The notes beneath the pieces are model-generated. The model had not been told where the DNA came from, did not search any database, and saw only the letters and a list, made by a program, of their open reading frames with translations. This document shows, piece after piece, positions 39,227-48,448 of a stretch of 64,000 bases of DNA. A program made the translations under genes and the position numbers. Position 1 is the first letter of the stretch; every line of letters begins with the position of its first letter. This DNA comes from Methylotenera oryzisoli (GTDB taxonomy: Bacteria; Pseudomonadota; Gammaproteobacteria; Burkholderiales; Methylophilaceae): contig CAMDXI010000001.1 in the NCBI GenBank assembly GCA_945878695.1, positions 87,305 through 151,304 of the forward strand. Direction: 5' to 3'.

Positions 39227-39670
39227 TTATAAGTGCGTGATTGCTTCGAGTGGGTAGCGTTTGCCAGCCAAATAATCTTCCACGCATTTTAAAACTTGCG
39301 GACTGCGCATCAGCATGGCTTGTTCGCGCATTTCCTCTACCGTCATCCATACGCTGCGAACGATGCCTTCATCCAGCGCTTGAGTCGGTTGATGATGGCT
39401 AACACGGCCTATGTAAGCGAAACGCAAATACGTGCTGTCGTTGTGTTCGTGTTTCCAATGGTAAATGCCAAGTAGGGCCTCAGGGTGAAAGGTGTAGGCG
39501 GTTTCTTCCATGGTTTCTCGCACCACCGCGGCTAACAAACTTTCGTTGTCTTCTAAGTGGCCAGCCGGTTGGTTGTAACGATTACCGCGATCGGTTTCTT
39601 CCTCGACCAGTAAAAATTTACCTTGATCTTCTACAATTGCCGCGACCGTGGCATGGGGCATCCATTGCAT
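39227..39670 (-). CDS. nudJ: Nudix hydrolase NudJ
   Basis: Phosphatase of the Nudix superfamily that acts on HMP-PP and nucleoside di-/triphosphates in E. coli. The 147 residues begin MQWMPHATVAAIVEDQGKFL. The Nudix box spans about residues 37-58 (GHLEDNESLLAAVVRETMEE), with an alanine where the last consensus glycine would be. Immediately upstream of mnmA, matching the conserved nudJ-mnmA pair, which supports the specific name. Confidence 0.9.
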   Translation of the reverse strand: MQWMPHATVAAIVEDQGKFLLVEEETDRGNRYNQPAGHLEDNESLLAAVVRETMEETAYTFHPEALLGIYHWKHEHNDSTYLRFAYIGRVSHHQPTQALDEGIVRSVWMTVEEMREQAMLMRSPQVLKCVEDYLAGKRYPLEAITHL

Positions 39671-39846
39671 AATAGGCTGAGTGTTCGTTAAAGATTGCTC
39701 ATTTTAACTCAAACTAAGGCCATGCATGCATTTGTCCACTTAAGCCAGGTCTTAATCTGTTTTGTCTGCAAGCGGCATAAAATAGTCACAGATAGCGCTA
39801 AAGCTTTGTTAAGATTGCGCTTTAATGCATACATGGACTTAGCGGT

Positions 39847-40455
39847 GTGAATAACAAGGCAGCAATCAATACTGGCAACACGCTATACTTAGCCTCGCGC
39901 AGCCCACGTCGGGTTGAGCTTCTAAGTCAGCTAGGCTGGGGCTGTATTATCAAGCCTGCCGATATCGATGAGACCCCGCTTGCAGGCGAACAGGCCGCGG
40001 CTTATGTGCAAAGGTTGGCTGAACAAAAAGCCTTAGCCACCGGCCGCTTACTTGGCTTAGCAGATGGCGTGCCAGCCATATTGGCGGCCGATACCACGGT
40101 GGCGTTGGGTACGCAGTTGTTAGGTAAACCAGCGGACGAGGCGGATGCGCGAGCGATGTTAGCCGGTTTGTCTGGCAGCGTGCATCAGGTGCATACGGCC
40201 GTGTCATTGCTTGTTAACCATAAAATTGAATTGGCCTACTCTTGCACTCATGTTGAAATGATGGGGCTGTCGGCGGCGCAAATCGACGCTTACCTAGCCA
40301 GTGGCGAATGGCAAGATAAAGCCGGTGGCTATGGCATACAGGGCTTAGCTGCGGCTTGGATTAAGCGTATAGACGGCAGCTATTCTGGGGTAATGGGTTT
40401 GCCTTTATATGAAACAGCCGCATTGTTGCGTGGGCAAGGCTTAAGTGTGCTGTAG
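39847..40455 (+). CDS. maf: Maf-family nucleotide pyrophosphatase (YhdE type)
   Basis: Hydrolyses dTTP, UTP and modified pyrimidine triphosphates, a housecleaning role. The 202 residues have the family start LYLASRSPRRVELLSQLG near 13-30, the catalytic aspartate in ILAADTTVALG, and the C-terminal IDGSYSGVMGLPLYET, which is characteristic of YhdE. The start is GTG at 39847; no ATG is available near. It lies directly upstream of rng, the order maf-rng seen in many proteobacteria. Confidence 0.93.
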   Translation: MNNKAAINTGNTLYLASRSPRRVELLSQLGWGCIIKPADIDETPLAGEQAAAYVQRLAEQKALATGRLLGLADGVPAILAADTTVALGTQLLGKPADEADARAMLAGLSGSVHQVHTAVSLLVNHKIELAYSCTHVEMMGLSAAQIDAYLASGEWQDKAGGYGIQGLAAAWIKRIDGSYSGVMGLPLYETAALLRGQGLSVL

Positions 40456-40517
40456 ACTTAAGCGCTTAAACGCATTTCCGTTTTGATGCAGATGAATTAA
40501 ATTAAAAGAGAAGTCAA

Positions 40518-41969
40518 TTGAGCGAAGAGATATTAATTAATGTAACGCCACAAGAGACGCGCATTGCCATGATGGAGAATGGCGTGGTGCAGGAATTGCA
40601 AATTGAACGCAGTTCCTCGCTGGGCTTGGTTGGCAACGTCTACCGTGGTGTGGTGTGCCGGGTATTACCCGGCATGCAGTCTGCATTTGTGGAAATAGGC
40701 CTGCAGCGGGCGGCATTCTTGCATGCCGGCGATATATTTGAATGCGGCCAGTCCGAAACGCAGTTGCCCATCCAGGCTGTGTTGCATGAAGGTCAGTCTT
40801 TGATGGTGCAAGTCATCAAAGAACCCATAGGCACCAAGGGTGCTAGGTTGACCACGCAAATTAGCATAGCCGGCCGATTTTTGGTGTATTTGCCACAACA
40901 AGAGCACATAGGCGTGTCGCAGCGCATAGAGGATGAGGCGGAGCGCGAGCAATTGAAACAGCGCTTGCTCGGATTGTTGCCAGAGCGGCGTGTCGGTGGC
41001 TACATCATACGCACCATGTCTGAAACCGCGACCGATGAAGAGTTGTTGGCTGACATAGACTATTTAACTAAAACTTGGCAGCACATCCTGGCTAAAAGCA
41101 CCGCCGTGCCAGATCGCACCTTGATTTTTCAGGATTTGAATTTGCCCATGCGGGTGCTACGGGATGTCTTGTCTGCAGAAACGGCCATGGTCCGCATCGA
41201 CTCCAGTGAAACTTATCAAAAATTAGTCGACTTTGCTAATTTATACGCCCTGGCGGCATTGAATAAATTGGTGCATTACCAAGGCGAGCGGCCCTTATTC
41301 GATTTGTACAGCATAGAGCAAGAAATTGAAAAAGCCATGTCGCGCAAGGTCGAGTTGAAATCCGGTGGCTATTTAATTTTCGATCAAACCGAAGCGTTAA
41401 CCACGGTAGACGTCAATACCGGTAGCTTCGTCAGTGGCAAGAACCTGTCTGACACCATTTTCAAAACCAATTTGGAAGCGGCCCAATCCATTGCTAGGCA
41501 ATTACGTTTACGCAATTTAGGCGGCATCATTATCGTCGATTTTATTGATATGGATGAAGACAGCCAGCGCGAAGCCGTATTGGACGAGTTACAAAAAGCC
41601 GTGACGCGCGATCGTGCGCGCACCGGCGTGAATGGATTTACGCCGTTGGGCTTGGTTGAGATGACGCGTAAGCGCACTCGTGAAAGCTTGGCGCACGTGC
41701 TGTGTGAGACCTGTGCCAGTTGCAAAGGGCGCGGCGAATTAAAGACCGCTCAGACCGTTTGCTACGAGATTTTACGCGAGTTGTTAAGGGAGGCGCGGCA
41801 GTTTAATGCCAGAGAGCTTAGGGTGCTGGCAGCGCCTAAAGTCATAGACATGCTGCTGGATGAGGAGTCGCAAAGTTTGGCCAATTTATCCGACTTTATC
41901 GGCAAGCAGATTTCCTTGCAGGTGGAAGCCAATTACAGTCAAGAATCGTTTGATATTATTTTGATGTAA
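40518..41969 (+). CDS. rng: Ribonuclease G
   Basis: Endoribonuclease that matures the 5' end of 16S rRNA and degrades some mRNAs. The 483 residues contain an S1-like domain near 35-125 (GLVGNVYRGVVCRVLPGMQSAFVEIG split by insertion), an RNase H-like region, the metal aspartates in TTVDVNTGSFVSG and IIIVDFIDM, and the zinc-link cysteines CETCASCKGRG. It lacks the long C-terminal scaffold of RNase E, which decides RNase G. The start is TTG at 40518, preceded by AGAGAAG. Confidence 0.95.
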   Translation: MSEEILINVTPQETRIAMMENGVVQELQIERSSSLGLVGNVYRGVVCRVLPGMQSAFVEIGLQRAAFLHAGDIFECGQSETQLPIQAVLHEGQSLMVQVIKEPIGTKGARLTTQISIAGRFLVYLPQQEHIGVSQRIEDEAEREQLKQRLLGLLPERRVGGYIIRTMSETATDEELLADIDYLTKTWQHILAKSTAVPDRTLIFQDLNLPMRVLRDVLSAETAMVRIDSSETYQKLVDFANLYALAALNKLVHYQGERPLFDLYSIEQEIEKAMSRKVELKSGGYLIFDQTEALTTVDVNTGSFVSGKNLSDTIFKTNLEAAQSIARQLRLRNLGGIIIVDFIDMDEDSQREAVLDELQKAVTRDRARTGVNGFTPLGLVEMTRKRTRESLAHVLCETCASCKGRGELKTAQTVCYEILRELLREARQFNARELRVLAAPKVIDMLLDEESQSLANLSDFIGKQISLQVEANYSQESFDIILM

Positions 41970-41975
41970 TGCCAC

Positions 41976-43964
41976 TTAGCTTGCTGATGAGCTTGGCTCT
42001 TGATGAAATTTGGCTGAACGCATCAGCTTCAACAATAGGCCATCCAGCTGTTGGGCTTGATGGCTCAGTTTAGCCAGATCCTTTTCCGTTGCAGCTAGGT
42101 TTTTTTCGGTGATTTCGGCGTGGTTGTGCGATGCCATTAAGGCGGCGGCGCGCTGGTCTAATGATTTTTTATGCTCGTTAATTTGTGTTTTAAGTTCGCC
42201 TATCACCACGTTTAACCACAGTGAACAATCTAACTGCGCTTGTTCAAACGCCGCTTGAATTTGCGCACCAAGACCATGGTAAAAACGTCGGATTAAAAAA
42301 CGTTTTTCCGTCAGTACATTAATTGGATCCAGGCAAAATTCGTTGGTAATTTTTTCCAGGGATTGCATGCTATTGATAAAGGTATCCATATTCAGTGGCA
42401 TGGCTACACTCTTTTCAAAACCATGCTCGCGGCAAAATAATTGATATAAATGGTCGGCTTCTTGTTTGATTAAATCGCCATTTTGTTTAATTTCTCGCGC
42501 CAGTTGTATGGCTTGCTTGGTCAGCGTACGCATGCTTCTATTTAGGCTGATGGTGGTCCAACTGTCACCCATGTCTTGTTTGCTTTGCTCCAAGGTGCTG
42601 TTTAAGTGCCCGGTGCTATGTTGCAGCAGCAGCTTATCACTGAGGCGTTTAATCTTTTCACCACCTTGATTGAAGGTCAGCACCGAAGCGTCGTAGCGTT
42701 TACGCTCTGTGGTGACTTGCAGCAGAATTTCTTGGGTACTGTCTGCCTGTTGATTTTGCATTTGACGCAATTCTTTGAGCTGCAGTTGACCTTGCTTGAC
42801 CCGCATATTCGCGACTTTTTGCGACAGCGCGATCATGTTGGCGCATTCCGTTACGATGGCGCGCCCTAAAATTTCATGTTTGGATTTGATCAATTGATTG
42901 GCTAAGGCATCTTCTAAAGCATCTATGCCACTGCGTTGCAGTAGTTTCGCATCATGTTTAATTTTAGCCAGCAAGGCTTTTTGTGCAGAGATGGCAAAAA
43001 TCCGCTTGTTGTCTAAATCCAATTGCTTTGCCGTGTGGTCAATTTGTTGTTGCACCATAGCGCTCACTTCGGCGTCGCTCTCTAGCCCGTCCCAAAGCAT
43101 GTCAATTTTGTTCAGCAGCACCAATTTATGACTGGCTCGGTTTTTGACGTAGTCTGACCATATTTGCATGTCGGATTTGGTGATGCCGCTGTCTATCGCC
43201 GTTAAAAACAACACCGCATGCGCATTGGGAATAATGTTTAAAGTCAATTCGGGTTCGGCGCCCATGCTGTTCAAGCCCGGGGTGTCGATCACAACCAAGC
43301 CTTTTTGCAGTAAGGGGTGTGGGTAGTTAATCATGGCGTGCCGCCACATGGGTATTTCTACCGTGCCTTTTTCACCTAACTGCTTTTGCATGGCCGGGTC
43401 GTCCTCATGCCAAAACCCTAGCGATTTAGCCGTGGCTAAATCCACGCTGGTTTTTTCAATTAAGGCGCTCAAGGTTTGCTTCATGGCATCGGCTGATTGT
43501 GTATCCAACAGAAATTTTTGCCACAGCTCGGGCTGGCTTTTTAGTTCGCTTAAGCTGGCATTGCTGAATTTGGTTTCTATAGGCAAGAGTTGTATGTAAG
43601 CCGGCTCACCGTTAGCGAATATTTCCGTGGGGCACATGGTAGTTCGGCCAGGCGCGCTGGGTAGCAAGCGTTGATTAAAGTCAGCAAAAAATAAGGCATT
43701 GATGGTTTCGGTTTTACCGCGGGAAAATTCCGCTAAAAAAGCCAACAATAAGCGGTCGTTTTTTAGGGTTTCTTTTATGTCGAATAAGCGTAATTCTTGG
43801 GCGGCATCCATAGGCCCAGCTTGATCTAACCAGCCTATGTATTCATTAATGGCGGCAGTTAAAGTCTCGCGCCAGTGGGCGTATTCGTTTATTTTTATGC
43901 CCAAGCTGCTGCTCGCAGTAGCGGCGGTCTGCGTGGCTTCTTCAAGAGAGGGTTGGCTGGTCAT
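41976..43964 (-). CDS. Dynamin-like GTPase
   Basis: A 662-residue bacterial dynamin-like protein. GTPase motifs: G1 FSRGKT at 80-85, G2 threonines in GRTTMCP near 107-112, G3 DTPGLNS at 227-233, and G4 NKID at 285-288. The rest is long helical, coiled-coil-prone sequence (about 370-650) as in the stalk of dynamins, with a basic RFLIRRFYHGLG-like patch near 550 that might contact membrane. Bacterial dynamins remodel or protect membranes; the role of this branch is unknown. It closes the yggS-proC-yggT run, 16 bases after yggT. Confidence 0.85.
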   Translation of the reverse strand: MTSQPSLEEATQTAATASSSLGIKINEYAHWRETLTAAINEYIGWLDQAGPMDAAQELRLFDIKETLKNDRLLLAFLAEFSRGKTETINALFFADFNQRLLPSAPGRTTMCPTEIFANGEPAYIQLLPIETKFSNASLSELKSQPELWQKFLLDTQSADAMKQTLSALIEKTSVDLATAKSLGFWHEDDPAMQKQLGEKGTVEIPMWRHAMINYPHPLLQKGLVVIDTPGLNSMGAEPELTLNIIPNAHAVLFLTAIDSGITKSDMQIWSDYVKNRASHKLVLLNKIDMLWDGLESDAEVSAMVQQQIDHTAKQLDLDNKRIFAISAQKALLAKIKHDAKLLQRSGIDALEDALANQLIKSKHEILGRAIVTECANMIALSQKVANMRVKQGQLQLKELRQMQNQQADSTQEILLQVTTERKRYDASVLTFNQGGEKIKRLSDKLLLQHSTGHLNSTLEQSKQDMGDSWTTISLNRSMRTLTKQAIQLAREIKQNGDLIKQEADHLYQLFCREHGFEKSVAMPLNMDTFINSMQSLEKITNEFCLDPINVLTEKRFLIRRFYHGLGAQIQAAFEQAQLDCSLWLNVVIGELKTQINEHKKSLDQRAAALMASHNHAEITEKNLAATEKDLAKLSHQAQQLDGLLLKLMRSAKFHQEPSSSAS

Positions 43965-43980
43965 GACAGGGTGTGATGGT

Positions 43981-44571
43981 CTATAGATTAGCCAATAAAT
44001 GGTTTTCTAATGGCATGAGCAGGGTGGCCAAGACCAATTGTGCCCCGATGACAAAAACCAGTGGGCTGATATCGATGTGCCCAATAGGACGAATAAATAG
44101 GCGCATCTTAGCAAGTATGGGTGCGGTTAGCGAGTCCAATAATGGGGCTAATGCGGTGTGCGGGTTGAGCCAACTCAACACCGCTTGCAATAACACCGCA
44201 TACAAAAAAATGGTCAGGCTGATGTTCATTACCCCCACCATGGCTAAGCCTAAAAGCTTAGGCCAGATATGGCTGCCGGCGAGGATTAAGGGGAAGTCTT
44301 TTAGCCACAAAGTCAGGCTGAATAGGGTCAGTTGGCTTAGGTAGGCTAACAGCAGGGTCGATAGGTCCACTCGGCTAAGACCAAAGTTTTTAAAAACTCC
44401 CAAGATGCGGCGGGTGGGTTTAACCGCGAATTGACTTAAGACTAGCACCCATTCCGCAGCGGGGTTTTGGAAGGACACTTTGCACAATTGAAAATAAAAG
44501 CGCAATAAAAACAGGGCGCTCAATAAGCCCAGCAGGGTATGCACTAAGAACAACAGGGCATTAAGCAGCAA
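43981..44571 (-). CDS. yggT: YggT-family membrane protein
   Basis: A 196-residue integral membrane protein with two YggT domains, each of two helices (repeated LLxxxLxWxxPxxxxxxLLxxLTxPILxPxR-like pattern, seen around VLVLSQFAVKPTRRILG and LDSLTAPILAKMRLFIR). Family members are linked to osmotic stress tolerance and, by homology to chloroplast CCB3/YlmG, to membrane assembly or nucleoid distribution. It overlaps proC by 11 bases, the conserved yggS-proC-yggT order. Confidence 0.93.
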   Translation of the reverse strand: MLLNALLFLVHTLLGLLSALFLLRFYFQLCKVSFQNPAAEWVLVLSQFAVKPTRRILGVFKNFGLSRVDLSTLLLAYLSQLTLFSLTLWLKDFPLILAGSHIWPKLLGLAMVGVMNISLTIFLYAVLLQAVLSWLNPHTALAPLLDSLTAPILAKMRLFIRPIGHIDISPLVFVIGAQLVLATLLMPLENHLLANL

Positions 44572-45397
44572 GCTCGTCCCCTAGTGTTTTGGATTGCTTA
44601 GCGGCGGCGGTGGCCGCGGCCAAAATAATGGTTTTAATGTGGGCGGATTCTAAACTGAGTATGCCTTGTTCGGTGGTGCCGCCTTTGGAGGTGACTTGCG
44701 CTCGTAAGGTCTGTATGTCGGTTTTGGTCTGCTTGGCCAGCAAACTGGCGCCAGTGAATGTTTCCAGGGCTAAAAGTTTGGCCTCTTCTGGACTGAGGCC
44801 AAGTTCTACAGCAGCCTCTTGTAAGGCTTCGATTAGATAAAACACGTAGGCTGGGCCGCTGCCAGAAATGGCGGTGACGGCATCCATTTTCCCCTCGTTG
44901 TCTAACCACAGGCTGCTGCCTACTGCCTGCAATATGCTGCTTGCTTGCTCACGCTGGGCCGCATTAACGCTAGGCATGGCATACAGGGCAGACACGCCGG
45001 CTTGAATCTGCGCGGGCGTGTTGGGCATGGCTCGGACGATAGCTTGGTGACCATTTAGCCAGCGGCCTAGATCCGTGGTGCGTATGCCGGCAGCGATGGA
45101 AATGATTAAGTGCTCTTTAAGCTGTGCGCCTAATTTGCCATTAAGTTGAGCGCACACGGCTTGCATTTGTTGCGGTTTGACGGCTAACACCAGCACTTGC
45201 GGCGCACTGCTTGGCATGTCACTGATGTGCGTTGCGGTCTGCACGCCAAATTGCTCGGCCAACATGGCGCGTTTATCGGCATCGGGTTCCACCACGCAAA
45301 TACTACTCATTTTATACGCATGATTTTTTAAGCCACATAGGATGGCGCTGGCCATATTGCCACCACCAATAAAGCTAATGTGCATAGTTTGATTCAT
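44561..45397 (-). CDS. proC: Pyrroline-5-carboxylate reductase
   Basis: Final step of proline synthesis, reducing pyrroline-5-carboxylate with NAD(P)H. The 278 residues begin with the Rossmann motif ISFIGGGNMASAILCGL near 8-24; the C-terminal signature is AQVTSKGGTTEQGILSLES, and the dimer domain has ISGSGPAYVFYLIEAL. It overlaps yggT and follows yggS by 32 bases. Confidence 0.97.
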   Translation of the reverse strand: MNQTMHISFIGGGNMASAILCGLKNHAYKMSSICVVEPDADKRAMLAEQFGVQTATHISDMPSSAPQVLVLAVKPQQMQAVCAQLNGKLGAQLKEHLIISIAAGIRTTDLGRWLNGHQAIVRAMPNTPAQIQAGVSALYAMPSVNAAQREQASSILQAVGSSLWLDNEGKMDAVTAISGSGPAYVFYLIEALQEAAVELGLSPEEAKLLALETFTGASLLAKQTKTDIQTLRAQVTSKGGTTEQGILSLESAHIKTIILAAATAAAKQSKTLGDELAA

Positions 45398-45429
45398 GTT
45401 TTGCTCTAAGCCTTTTTACTGTAATTACG

Positions 45430-46113
45430 CTATTGCGGTCTCGCACCAAATAATGCGGACCCGATGCGCACTATTGTGGCGCCTTGTTCGATTGCCACGG
45501 CATAATCATCCGACATGCCTATGGATAAGGTGTCCAATTGGTAGCCTAGCGCTAACAAGTTATCATAACATTGCCGCACTTGTTTGAACTGCTGGCGTTG
45601 CACAGATAGGTCTAGACTCGGTGCAGGGATGGCCATGAGGCCGCGTAATTGCAAGTGCGGCAGTTTGGCGATAGTAGCGACGGTGGCTTGCAAATCGGCG
45701 ACCAATACGCCATTTTTGCTTGCTTCGTTGCTGATGTTAATTTGCACGCAGACTTGCAATGGGCTGCTGTTATTGGCCCTAGCGTCATTTAAACGCTGTG
45801 CTATTTTTAGCCTGTCTACACTGTGCACCCAATCAAAATGCTGGGCTATTAATTGTGTTTTATTGCTTTGTATGGGCCCAATAAAATGCCATAGGATGGC
45901 CAAGTCGCTTAGTTGGGTTTGTTTGTCTAGCGCTTCTTGTAAGTAGTTTTCCCCAAATTGCCTTTGCCCAGCCGCGTAAGCCTCGCGAATGGCTGCTGCG
46001 GCTTGAGCCTTGCTGACGGCCAGCAATTGCACGGTTTGATCGGCATGGGCGAGCTGTTTTGCCGATTCTATGCTGCTTAGAATAGCTTGCAAGCGGTTGC
46101 TAATTGAGGTCAT
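45430..46113 (-). CDS. yggS: Pyridoxal phosphate homeostasis protein YggS
   Basis: PLP-binding protein that controls free PLP and amino acid balance. The 227 residues form the alanine racemase-like barrel; the PLP lysine is in LLAVSKAQAAAAI near residue 34, with FGENYLQEALDK and WHFIGPIQSNKTQLI downstream and GMSDDYAVAIEQGATIVRIG at the C-terminus. First gene of the yggS-proC-yggT-dynamin operon, divergent from pilT, an arrangement common in proteobacteria. Confidence 0.95.
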   Translation of the reverse strand: MTSISNRLQAILSSIESAKQLAHADQTVQLLAVSKAQAAAAIREAYAAGQRQFGENYLQEALDKQTQLSDLAILWHFIGPIQSNKTQLIAQHFDWVHSVDRLKIAQRLNDARANNSSPLQVCVQINISNEASKNGVLVADLQATVATIAKLPHLQLRGLMAIPAPSLDLSVQRQQFKQVRQCYDNLLALGYQLDTLSIGMSDDYAVAIEQGATIVRIGSALFGARPQ

Positions 46114-46235
46114 AATTCATTTAGTATCAAATTCTCATGCTGGTTCAGCTTCTGGGCCAGACCGCACTAGTCACTAGTGCGTTAAGTTGAGCATAGCCAA
46201 GCGCGATGCACAGTAAATTATAACAGGAGCAGCTT

Positions 46236-47279
46236 GTGGATATTTCAGATTTACTGGCATTTTCAGTTAAAAACCAAGCGTCCGATTTACACCTGTCTGC
46301 CGACATGCCGCCCATGATAAGGGTGCACGGCGATATCCGAAAAATCAATCTGCCGGTTTTAGATCATGCGCAAGTTAGAGCCATGATCTATGACATCATG
46401 AACGACACCCAGCGTAAGCAATACGAAGAAAGTCTGGAGTGCGATTTCTCTTTTGAGATCGCTAATTTAGCCCGTTTTCGCGTCAATGCTTTTAATCATA
46501 ATCGTGGTGCAGGCGCTGTTTTTCGTAACATTCCATCGCAAATCATGAGTTTGGAAGAGCTTAATTGCCCAGCCATTTTTAAAGAGATAGCCGATCAGCC
46601 TAGAGGCTTGTGTTTATTGACTGGGCCGACTGGCTCAGGGAAATCCACCACCTTGGCCGCCATGATCGATTACATAAACAACAAAGCTTACGCGCACATC
46701 CTCACCGTCGAAGACCCGATAGAGTTTGTGCATACGCCTAAGAAAAGTTTGATTAATCAGCGTGAGGTTGGCCCGCATACCCATTCCTTTAGCAATGCCT
46801 TGCGCTCCGCATTGCGTGAAGACCCCGATGTGATTTTAGTCGGCGAATTACGTGACCTGGAAACCATACGGTTGGCCTTGACTGCAGCAGAGACTGGGCA
46901 CATGGTGTTTGCCACCTTGCACACCAGTTCCGCGGCAAAAACCATAGACCGAATTATCGATGTGTTCCCGGCGGCGGAAAAGGAAATGGTGCGTTCCATG
47001 TTGTCGGAATCCTTACGCGCGGTGATTTCGCAAACCTTGTGTAAAACCAAGGACGAGCAGGGCCGTGTCGCTGCTCATGAAATCATGTTGGCGACACCAG
47101 CGATACGTAATTTGATTCGTGAGGCCAAGGTGCCGCAAATGTATTCAGCCATTCAAACTGGGCAAAACGTCGGCATGCAGACCCTGGATCAATGCCTGCA
47201 GGAGCTGGTAAAACGCAACTTGATTTCAGTGGCTGAGGCTAGGTCCAAAGCCGCTAATAAAGACACTATCTTTGCTTAA
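46236..47279 (+). CDS. pilT: Type IV pilus retraction ATPase PilT
   Basis: Hexameric ATPase that powers pilus retraction for twitching and DNA uptake. The 347 residues begin DISDLLAFSVKNQASDLHLS; Walker A GPTGSGKSTT lies near 129-138, Walker B VGELRDLET keeps its glutamate, and the His box FATLHTSSAAKTIDR is intact; the C-terminal region contains AIRNLIREAK (retraction motif). The start is GTG with AGGAG six bases upstream. Divergent from yggS and followed by pilU after 29 bases. All catalytic residues are present. Confidence 0.97.
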   Translation: MDISDLLAFSVKNQASDLHLSADMPPMIRVHGDIRKINLPVLDHAQVRAMIYDIMNDTQRKQYEESLECDFSFEIANLARFRVNAFNHNRGAGAVFRNIPSQIMSLEELNCPAIFKEIADQPRGLCLLTGPTGSGKSTTLAAMIDYINNKAYAHILTVEDPIEFVHTPKKSLINQREVGPHTHSFSNALRSALREDPDVILVGELRDLETIRLALTAAETGHMVFATLHTSSAAKTIDRIIDVFPAAEKEMVRSMLSESLRAVISQTLCKTKDEQGRVAAHEIMLATPAIRNLIREAKVPQMYSAIQTGQNVGMQTLDQCLQELVKRNLISVAEARSKAANKDTIFA

Positions 47280-47308
47280 GTATGGGCATGAAAGCATTTA
47301 GGTAAAGC

Positions 47309-48445
47309 ATGGAAAAAGATCAGGCAGAAAAATTTATACTGGATTTATTGCGCTTAACCATGGCAAAAAATGCCTCGGATTTACTCATCACCAGTGGCTT
47401 CCCGCCGGCGATGAAGATCGATGGCAAAGTTACGCCAGTCAGCAATCAAGTTTTGTCTTCCTTGCAAACGCAAGCTATTGCTCGCGCCATGTTGACAGAG
47501 CAACAACTGGCTGATTTTGAAGTCAGCCAAGAATGCAATTTTGTCGTCAGCCAGACTGGTTTGTCGCGTTTTAGGGTTAACGCTTTTATGCAGCGTGGTG
47601 CGGTTGCATTGGTATTCAGAATGATAGCGACCAGCATTCCTGACTTCGAGGGTCTAGGCCTGCCTGCAGTTGTAAAAGACATCGCTTTGGCCAAGCGCGG
47701 TTTAATCTTTTTTGTTGGCGGTTCCGGATCTGGCAAATCCAGTTCATTGGCTGCCATGGTGGGTTACCTCAATGCCAATAGCAGTGGGCACATTTTAAGC
47801 ATAGAAGACCCGATAGAGTTTTTGCATGCGCATCAACAATGCATAGTGAGCCAACGTGAAGTGGGTGTGGACAGCCATGATTGGCCTAGCGCCTTGAGTA
47901 ATGCCTTGCGCCAAGCGCCCGATGTCGTGGTCATAGGGGCCATACGAGATAGGCTTAGCATGGAACACGCCTTGGCTTTTGCTGAGACCGGGCATTTATG
48001 TATTGCAAGTTTGCACGCCAACAGCACCCATCAAGCCATAGACCGTATCGTGAATTTCTTCCCGCAAGAAAGGCGCAATCAAGTGTTAATGGATTTGTCT
48101 TTGCATACCAAAGCCATCGTTGCGCAGCGCTTGATTCCACTCAGTCAAGGTAAAGGACGAGTAGCAGCGGTGGAAGTGATGCTCAATTCTCCCTTGATAG
48201 CCGATTTAATCGCCAAAGGCGACGTGCAGGCCATCAGAGACTGCATGGCGAAAGCCAAGGATTTTGGCATGCAAACCATGGATCAAGCGCTGTTTAATTT
48301 ATACACAGACGGCTTAATTACTTACGAGGATGCCTTACTCAACGCCGATTCGGAAAACGATTTGCGTTTAAAAATCAAATTGGCTTTTGACGCGGCTAAA
48401 GCGCAGATGCCGGCGGCGGATTTGGCAAAGTTAAACGTCGTTTAA
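47309..48445 (+). CDS. pilU: PilT-like ATPase PilU with altered Walker B motif
   Basis: Accessory retraction ATPase that works with PilT. The 378 residues have an intact Walker A GGSGSGKSSSL near 138-148 and His box IASLHANSTHQAIDR, but the Walker B region reads VVVIGAIRDRLSMEHA where PilU normally has GEIRDRETM: the catalytic glutamate is Ala (codon gcc, 47953-47955) and RET is RLS. The usual long C-terminal tail is present. In Vibrio, PilU needs PilT to drive retraction, so an ATPase-dead PilU may still have a structural role. Frame and length are normal. Confidence 0.93.
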   Translation: MEKDQAEKFILDLLRLTMAKNASDLLITSGFPPAMKIDGKVTPVSNQVLSSLQTQAIARAMLTEQQLADFEVSQECNFVVSQTGLSRFRVNAFMQRGAVALVFRMIATSIPDFEGLGLPAVVKDIALAKRGLIFFVGGSGSGKSSSLAAMVGYLNANSSGHILSIEDPIEFLHAHQQCIVSQREVGVDSHDWPSALSNALRQAPDVVVIGAIRDRLSMEHALAFAETGHLCIASLHANSTHQAIDRIVNFFPQERRNQVLMDLSLHTKAIVAQRLIPLSQGKGRVAAVEVMLNSPLIADLIAKGDVQAIRDCMAKAKDFGMQTMDQALFNLYTDGLITYEDALLNADSENDLRLKIKLAFDAAKAQMPAADLAKLNVV

Positions 48446-48448
48446 GGA

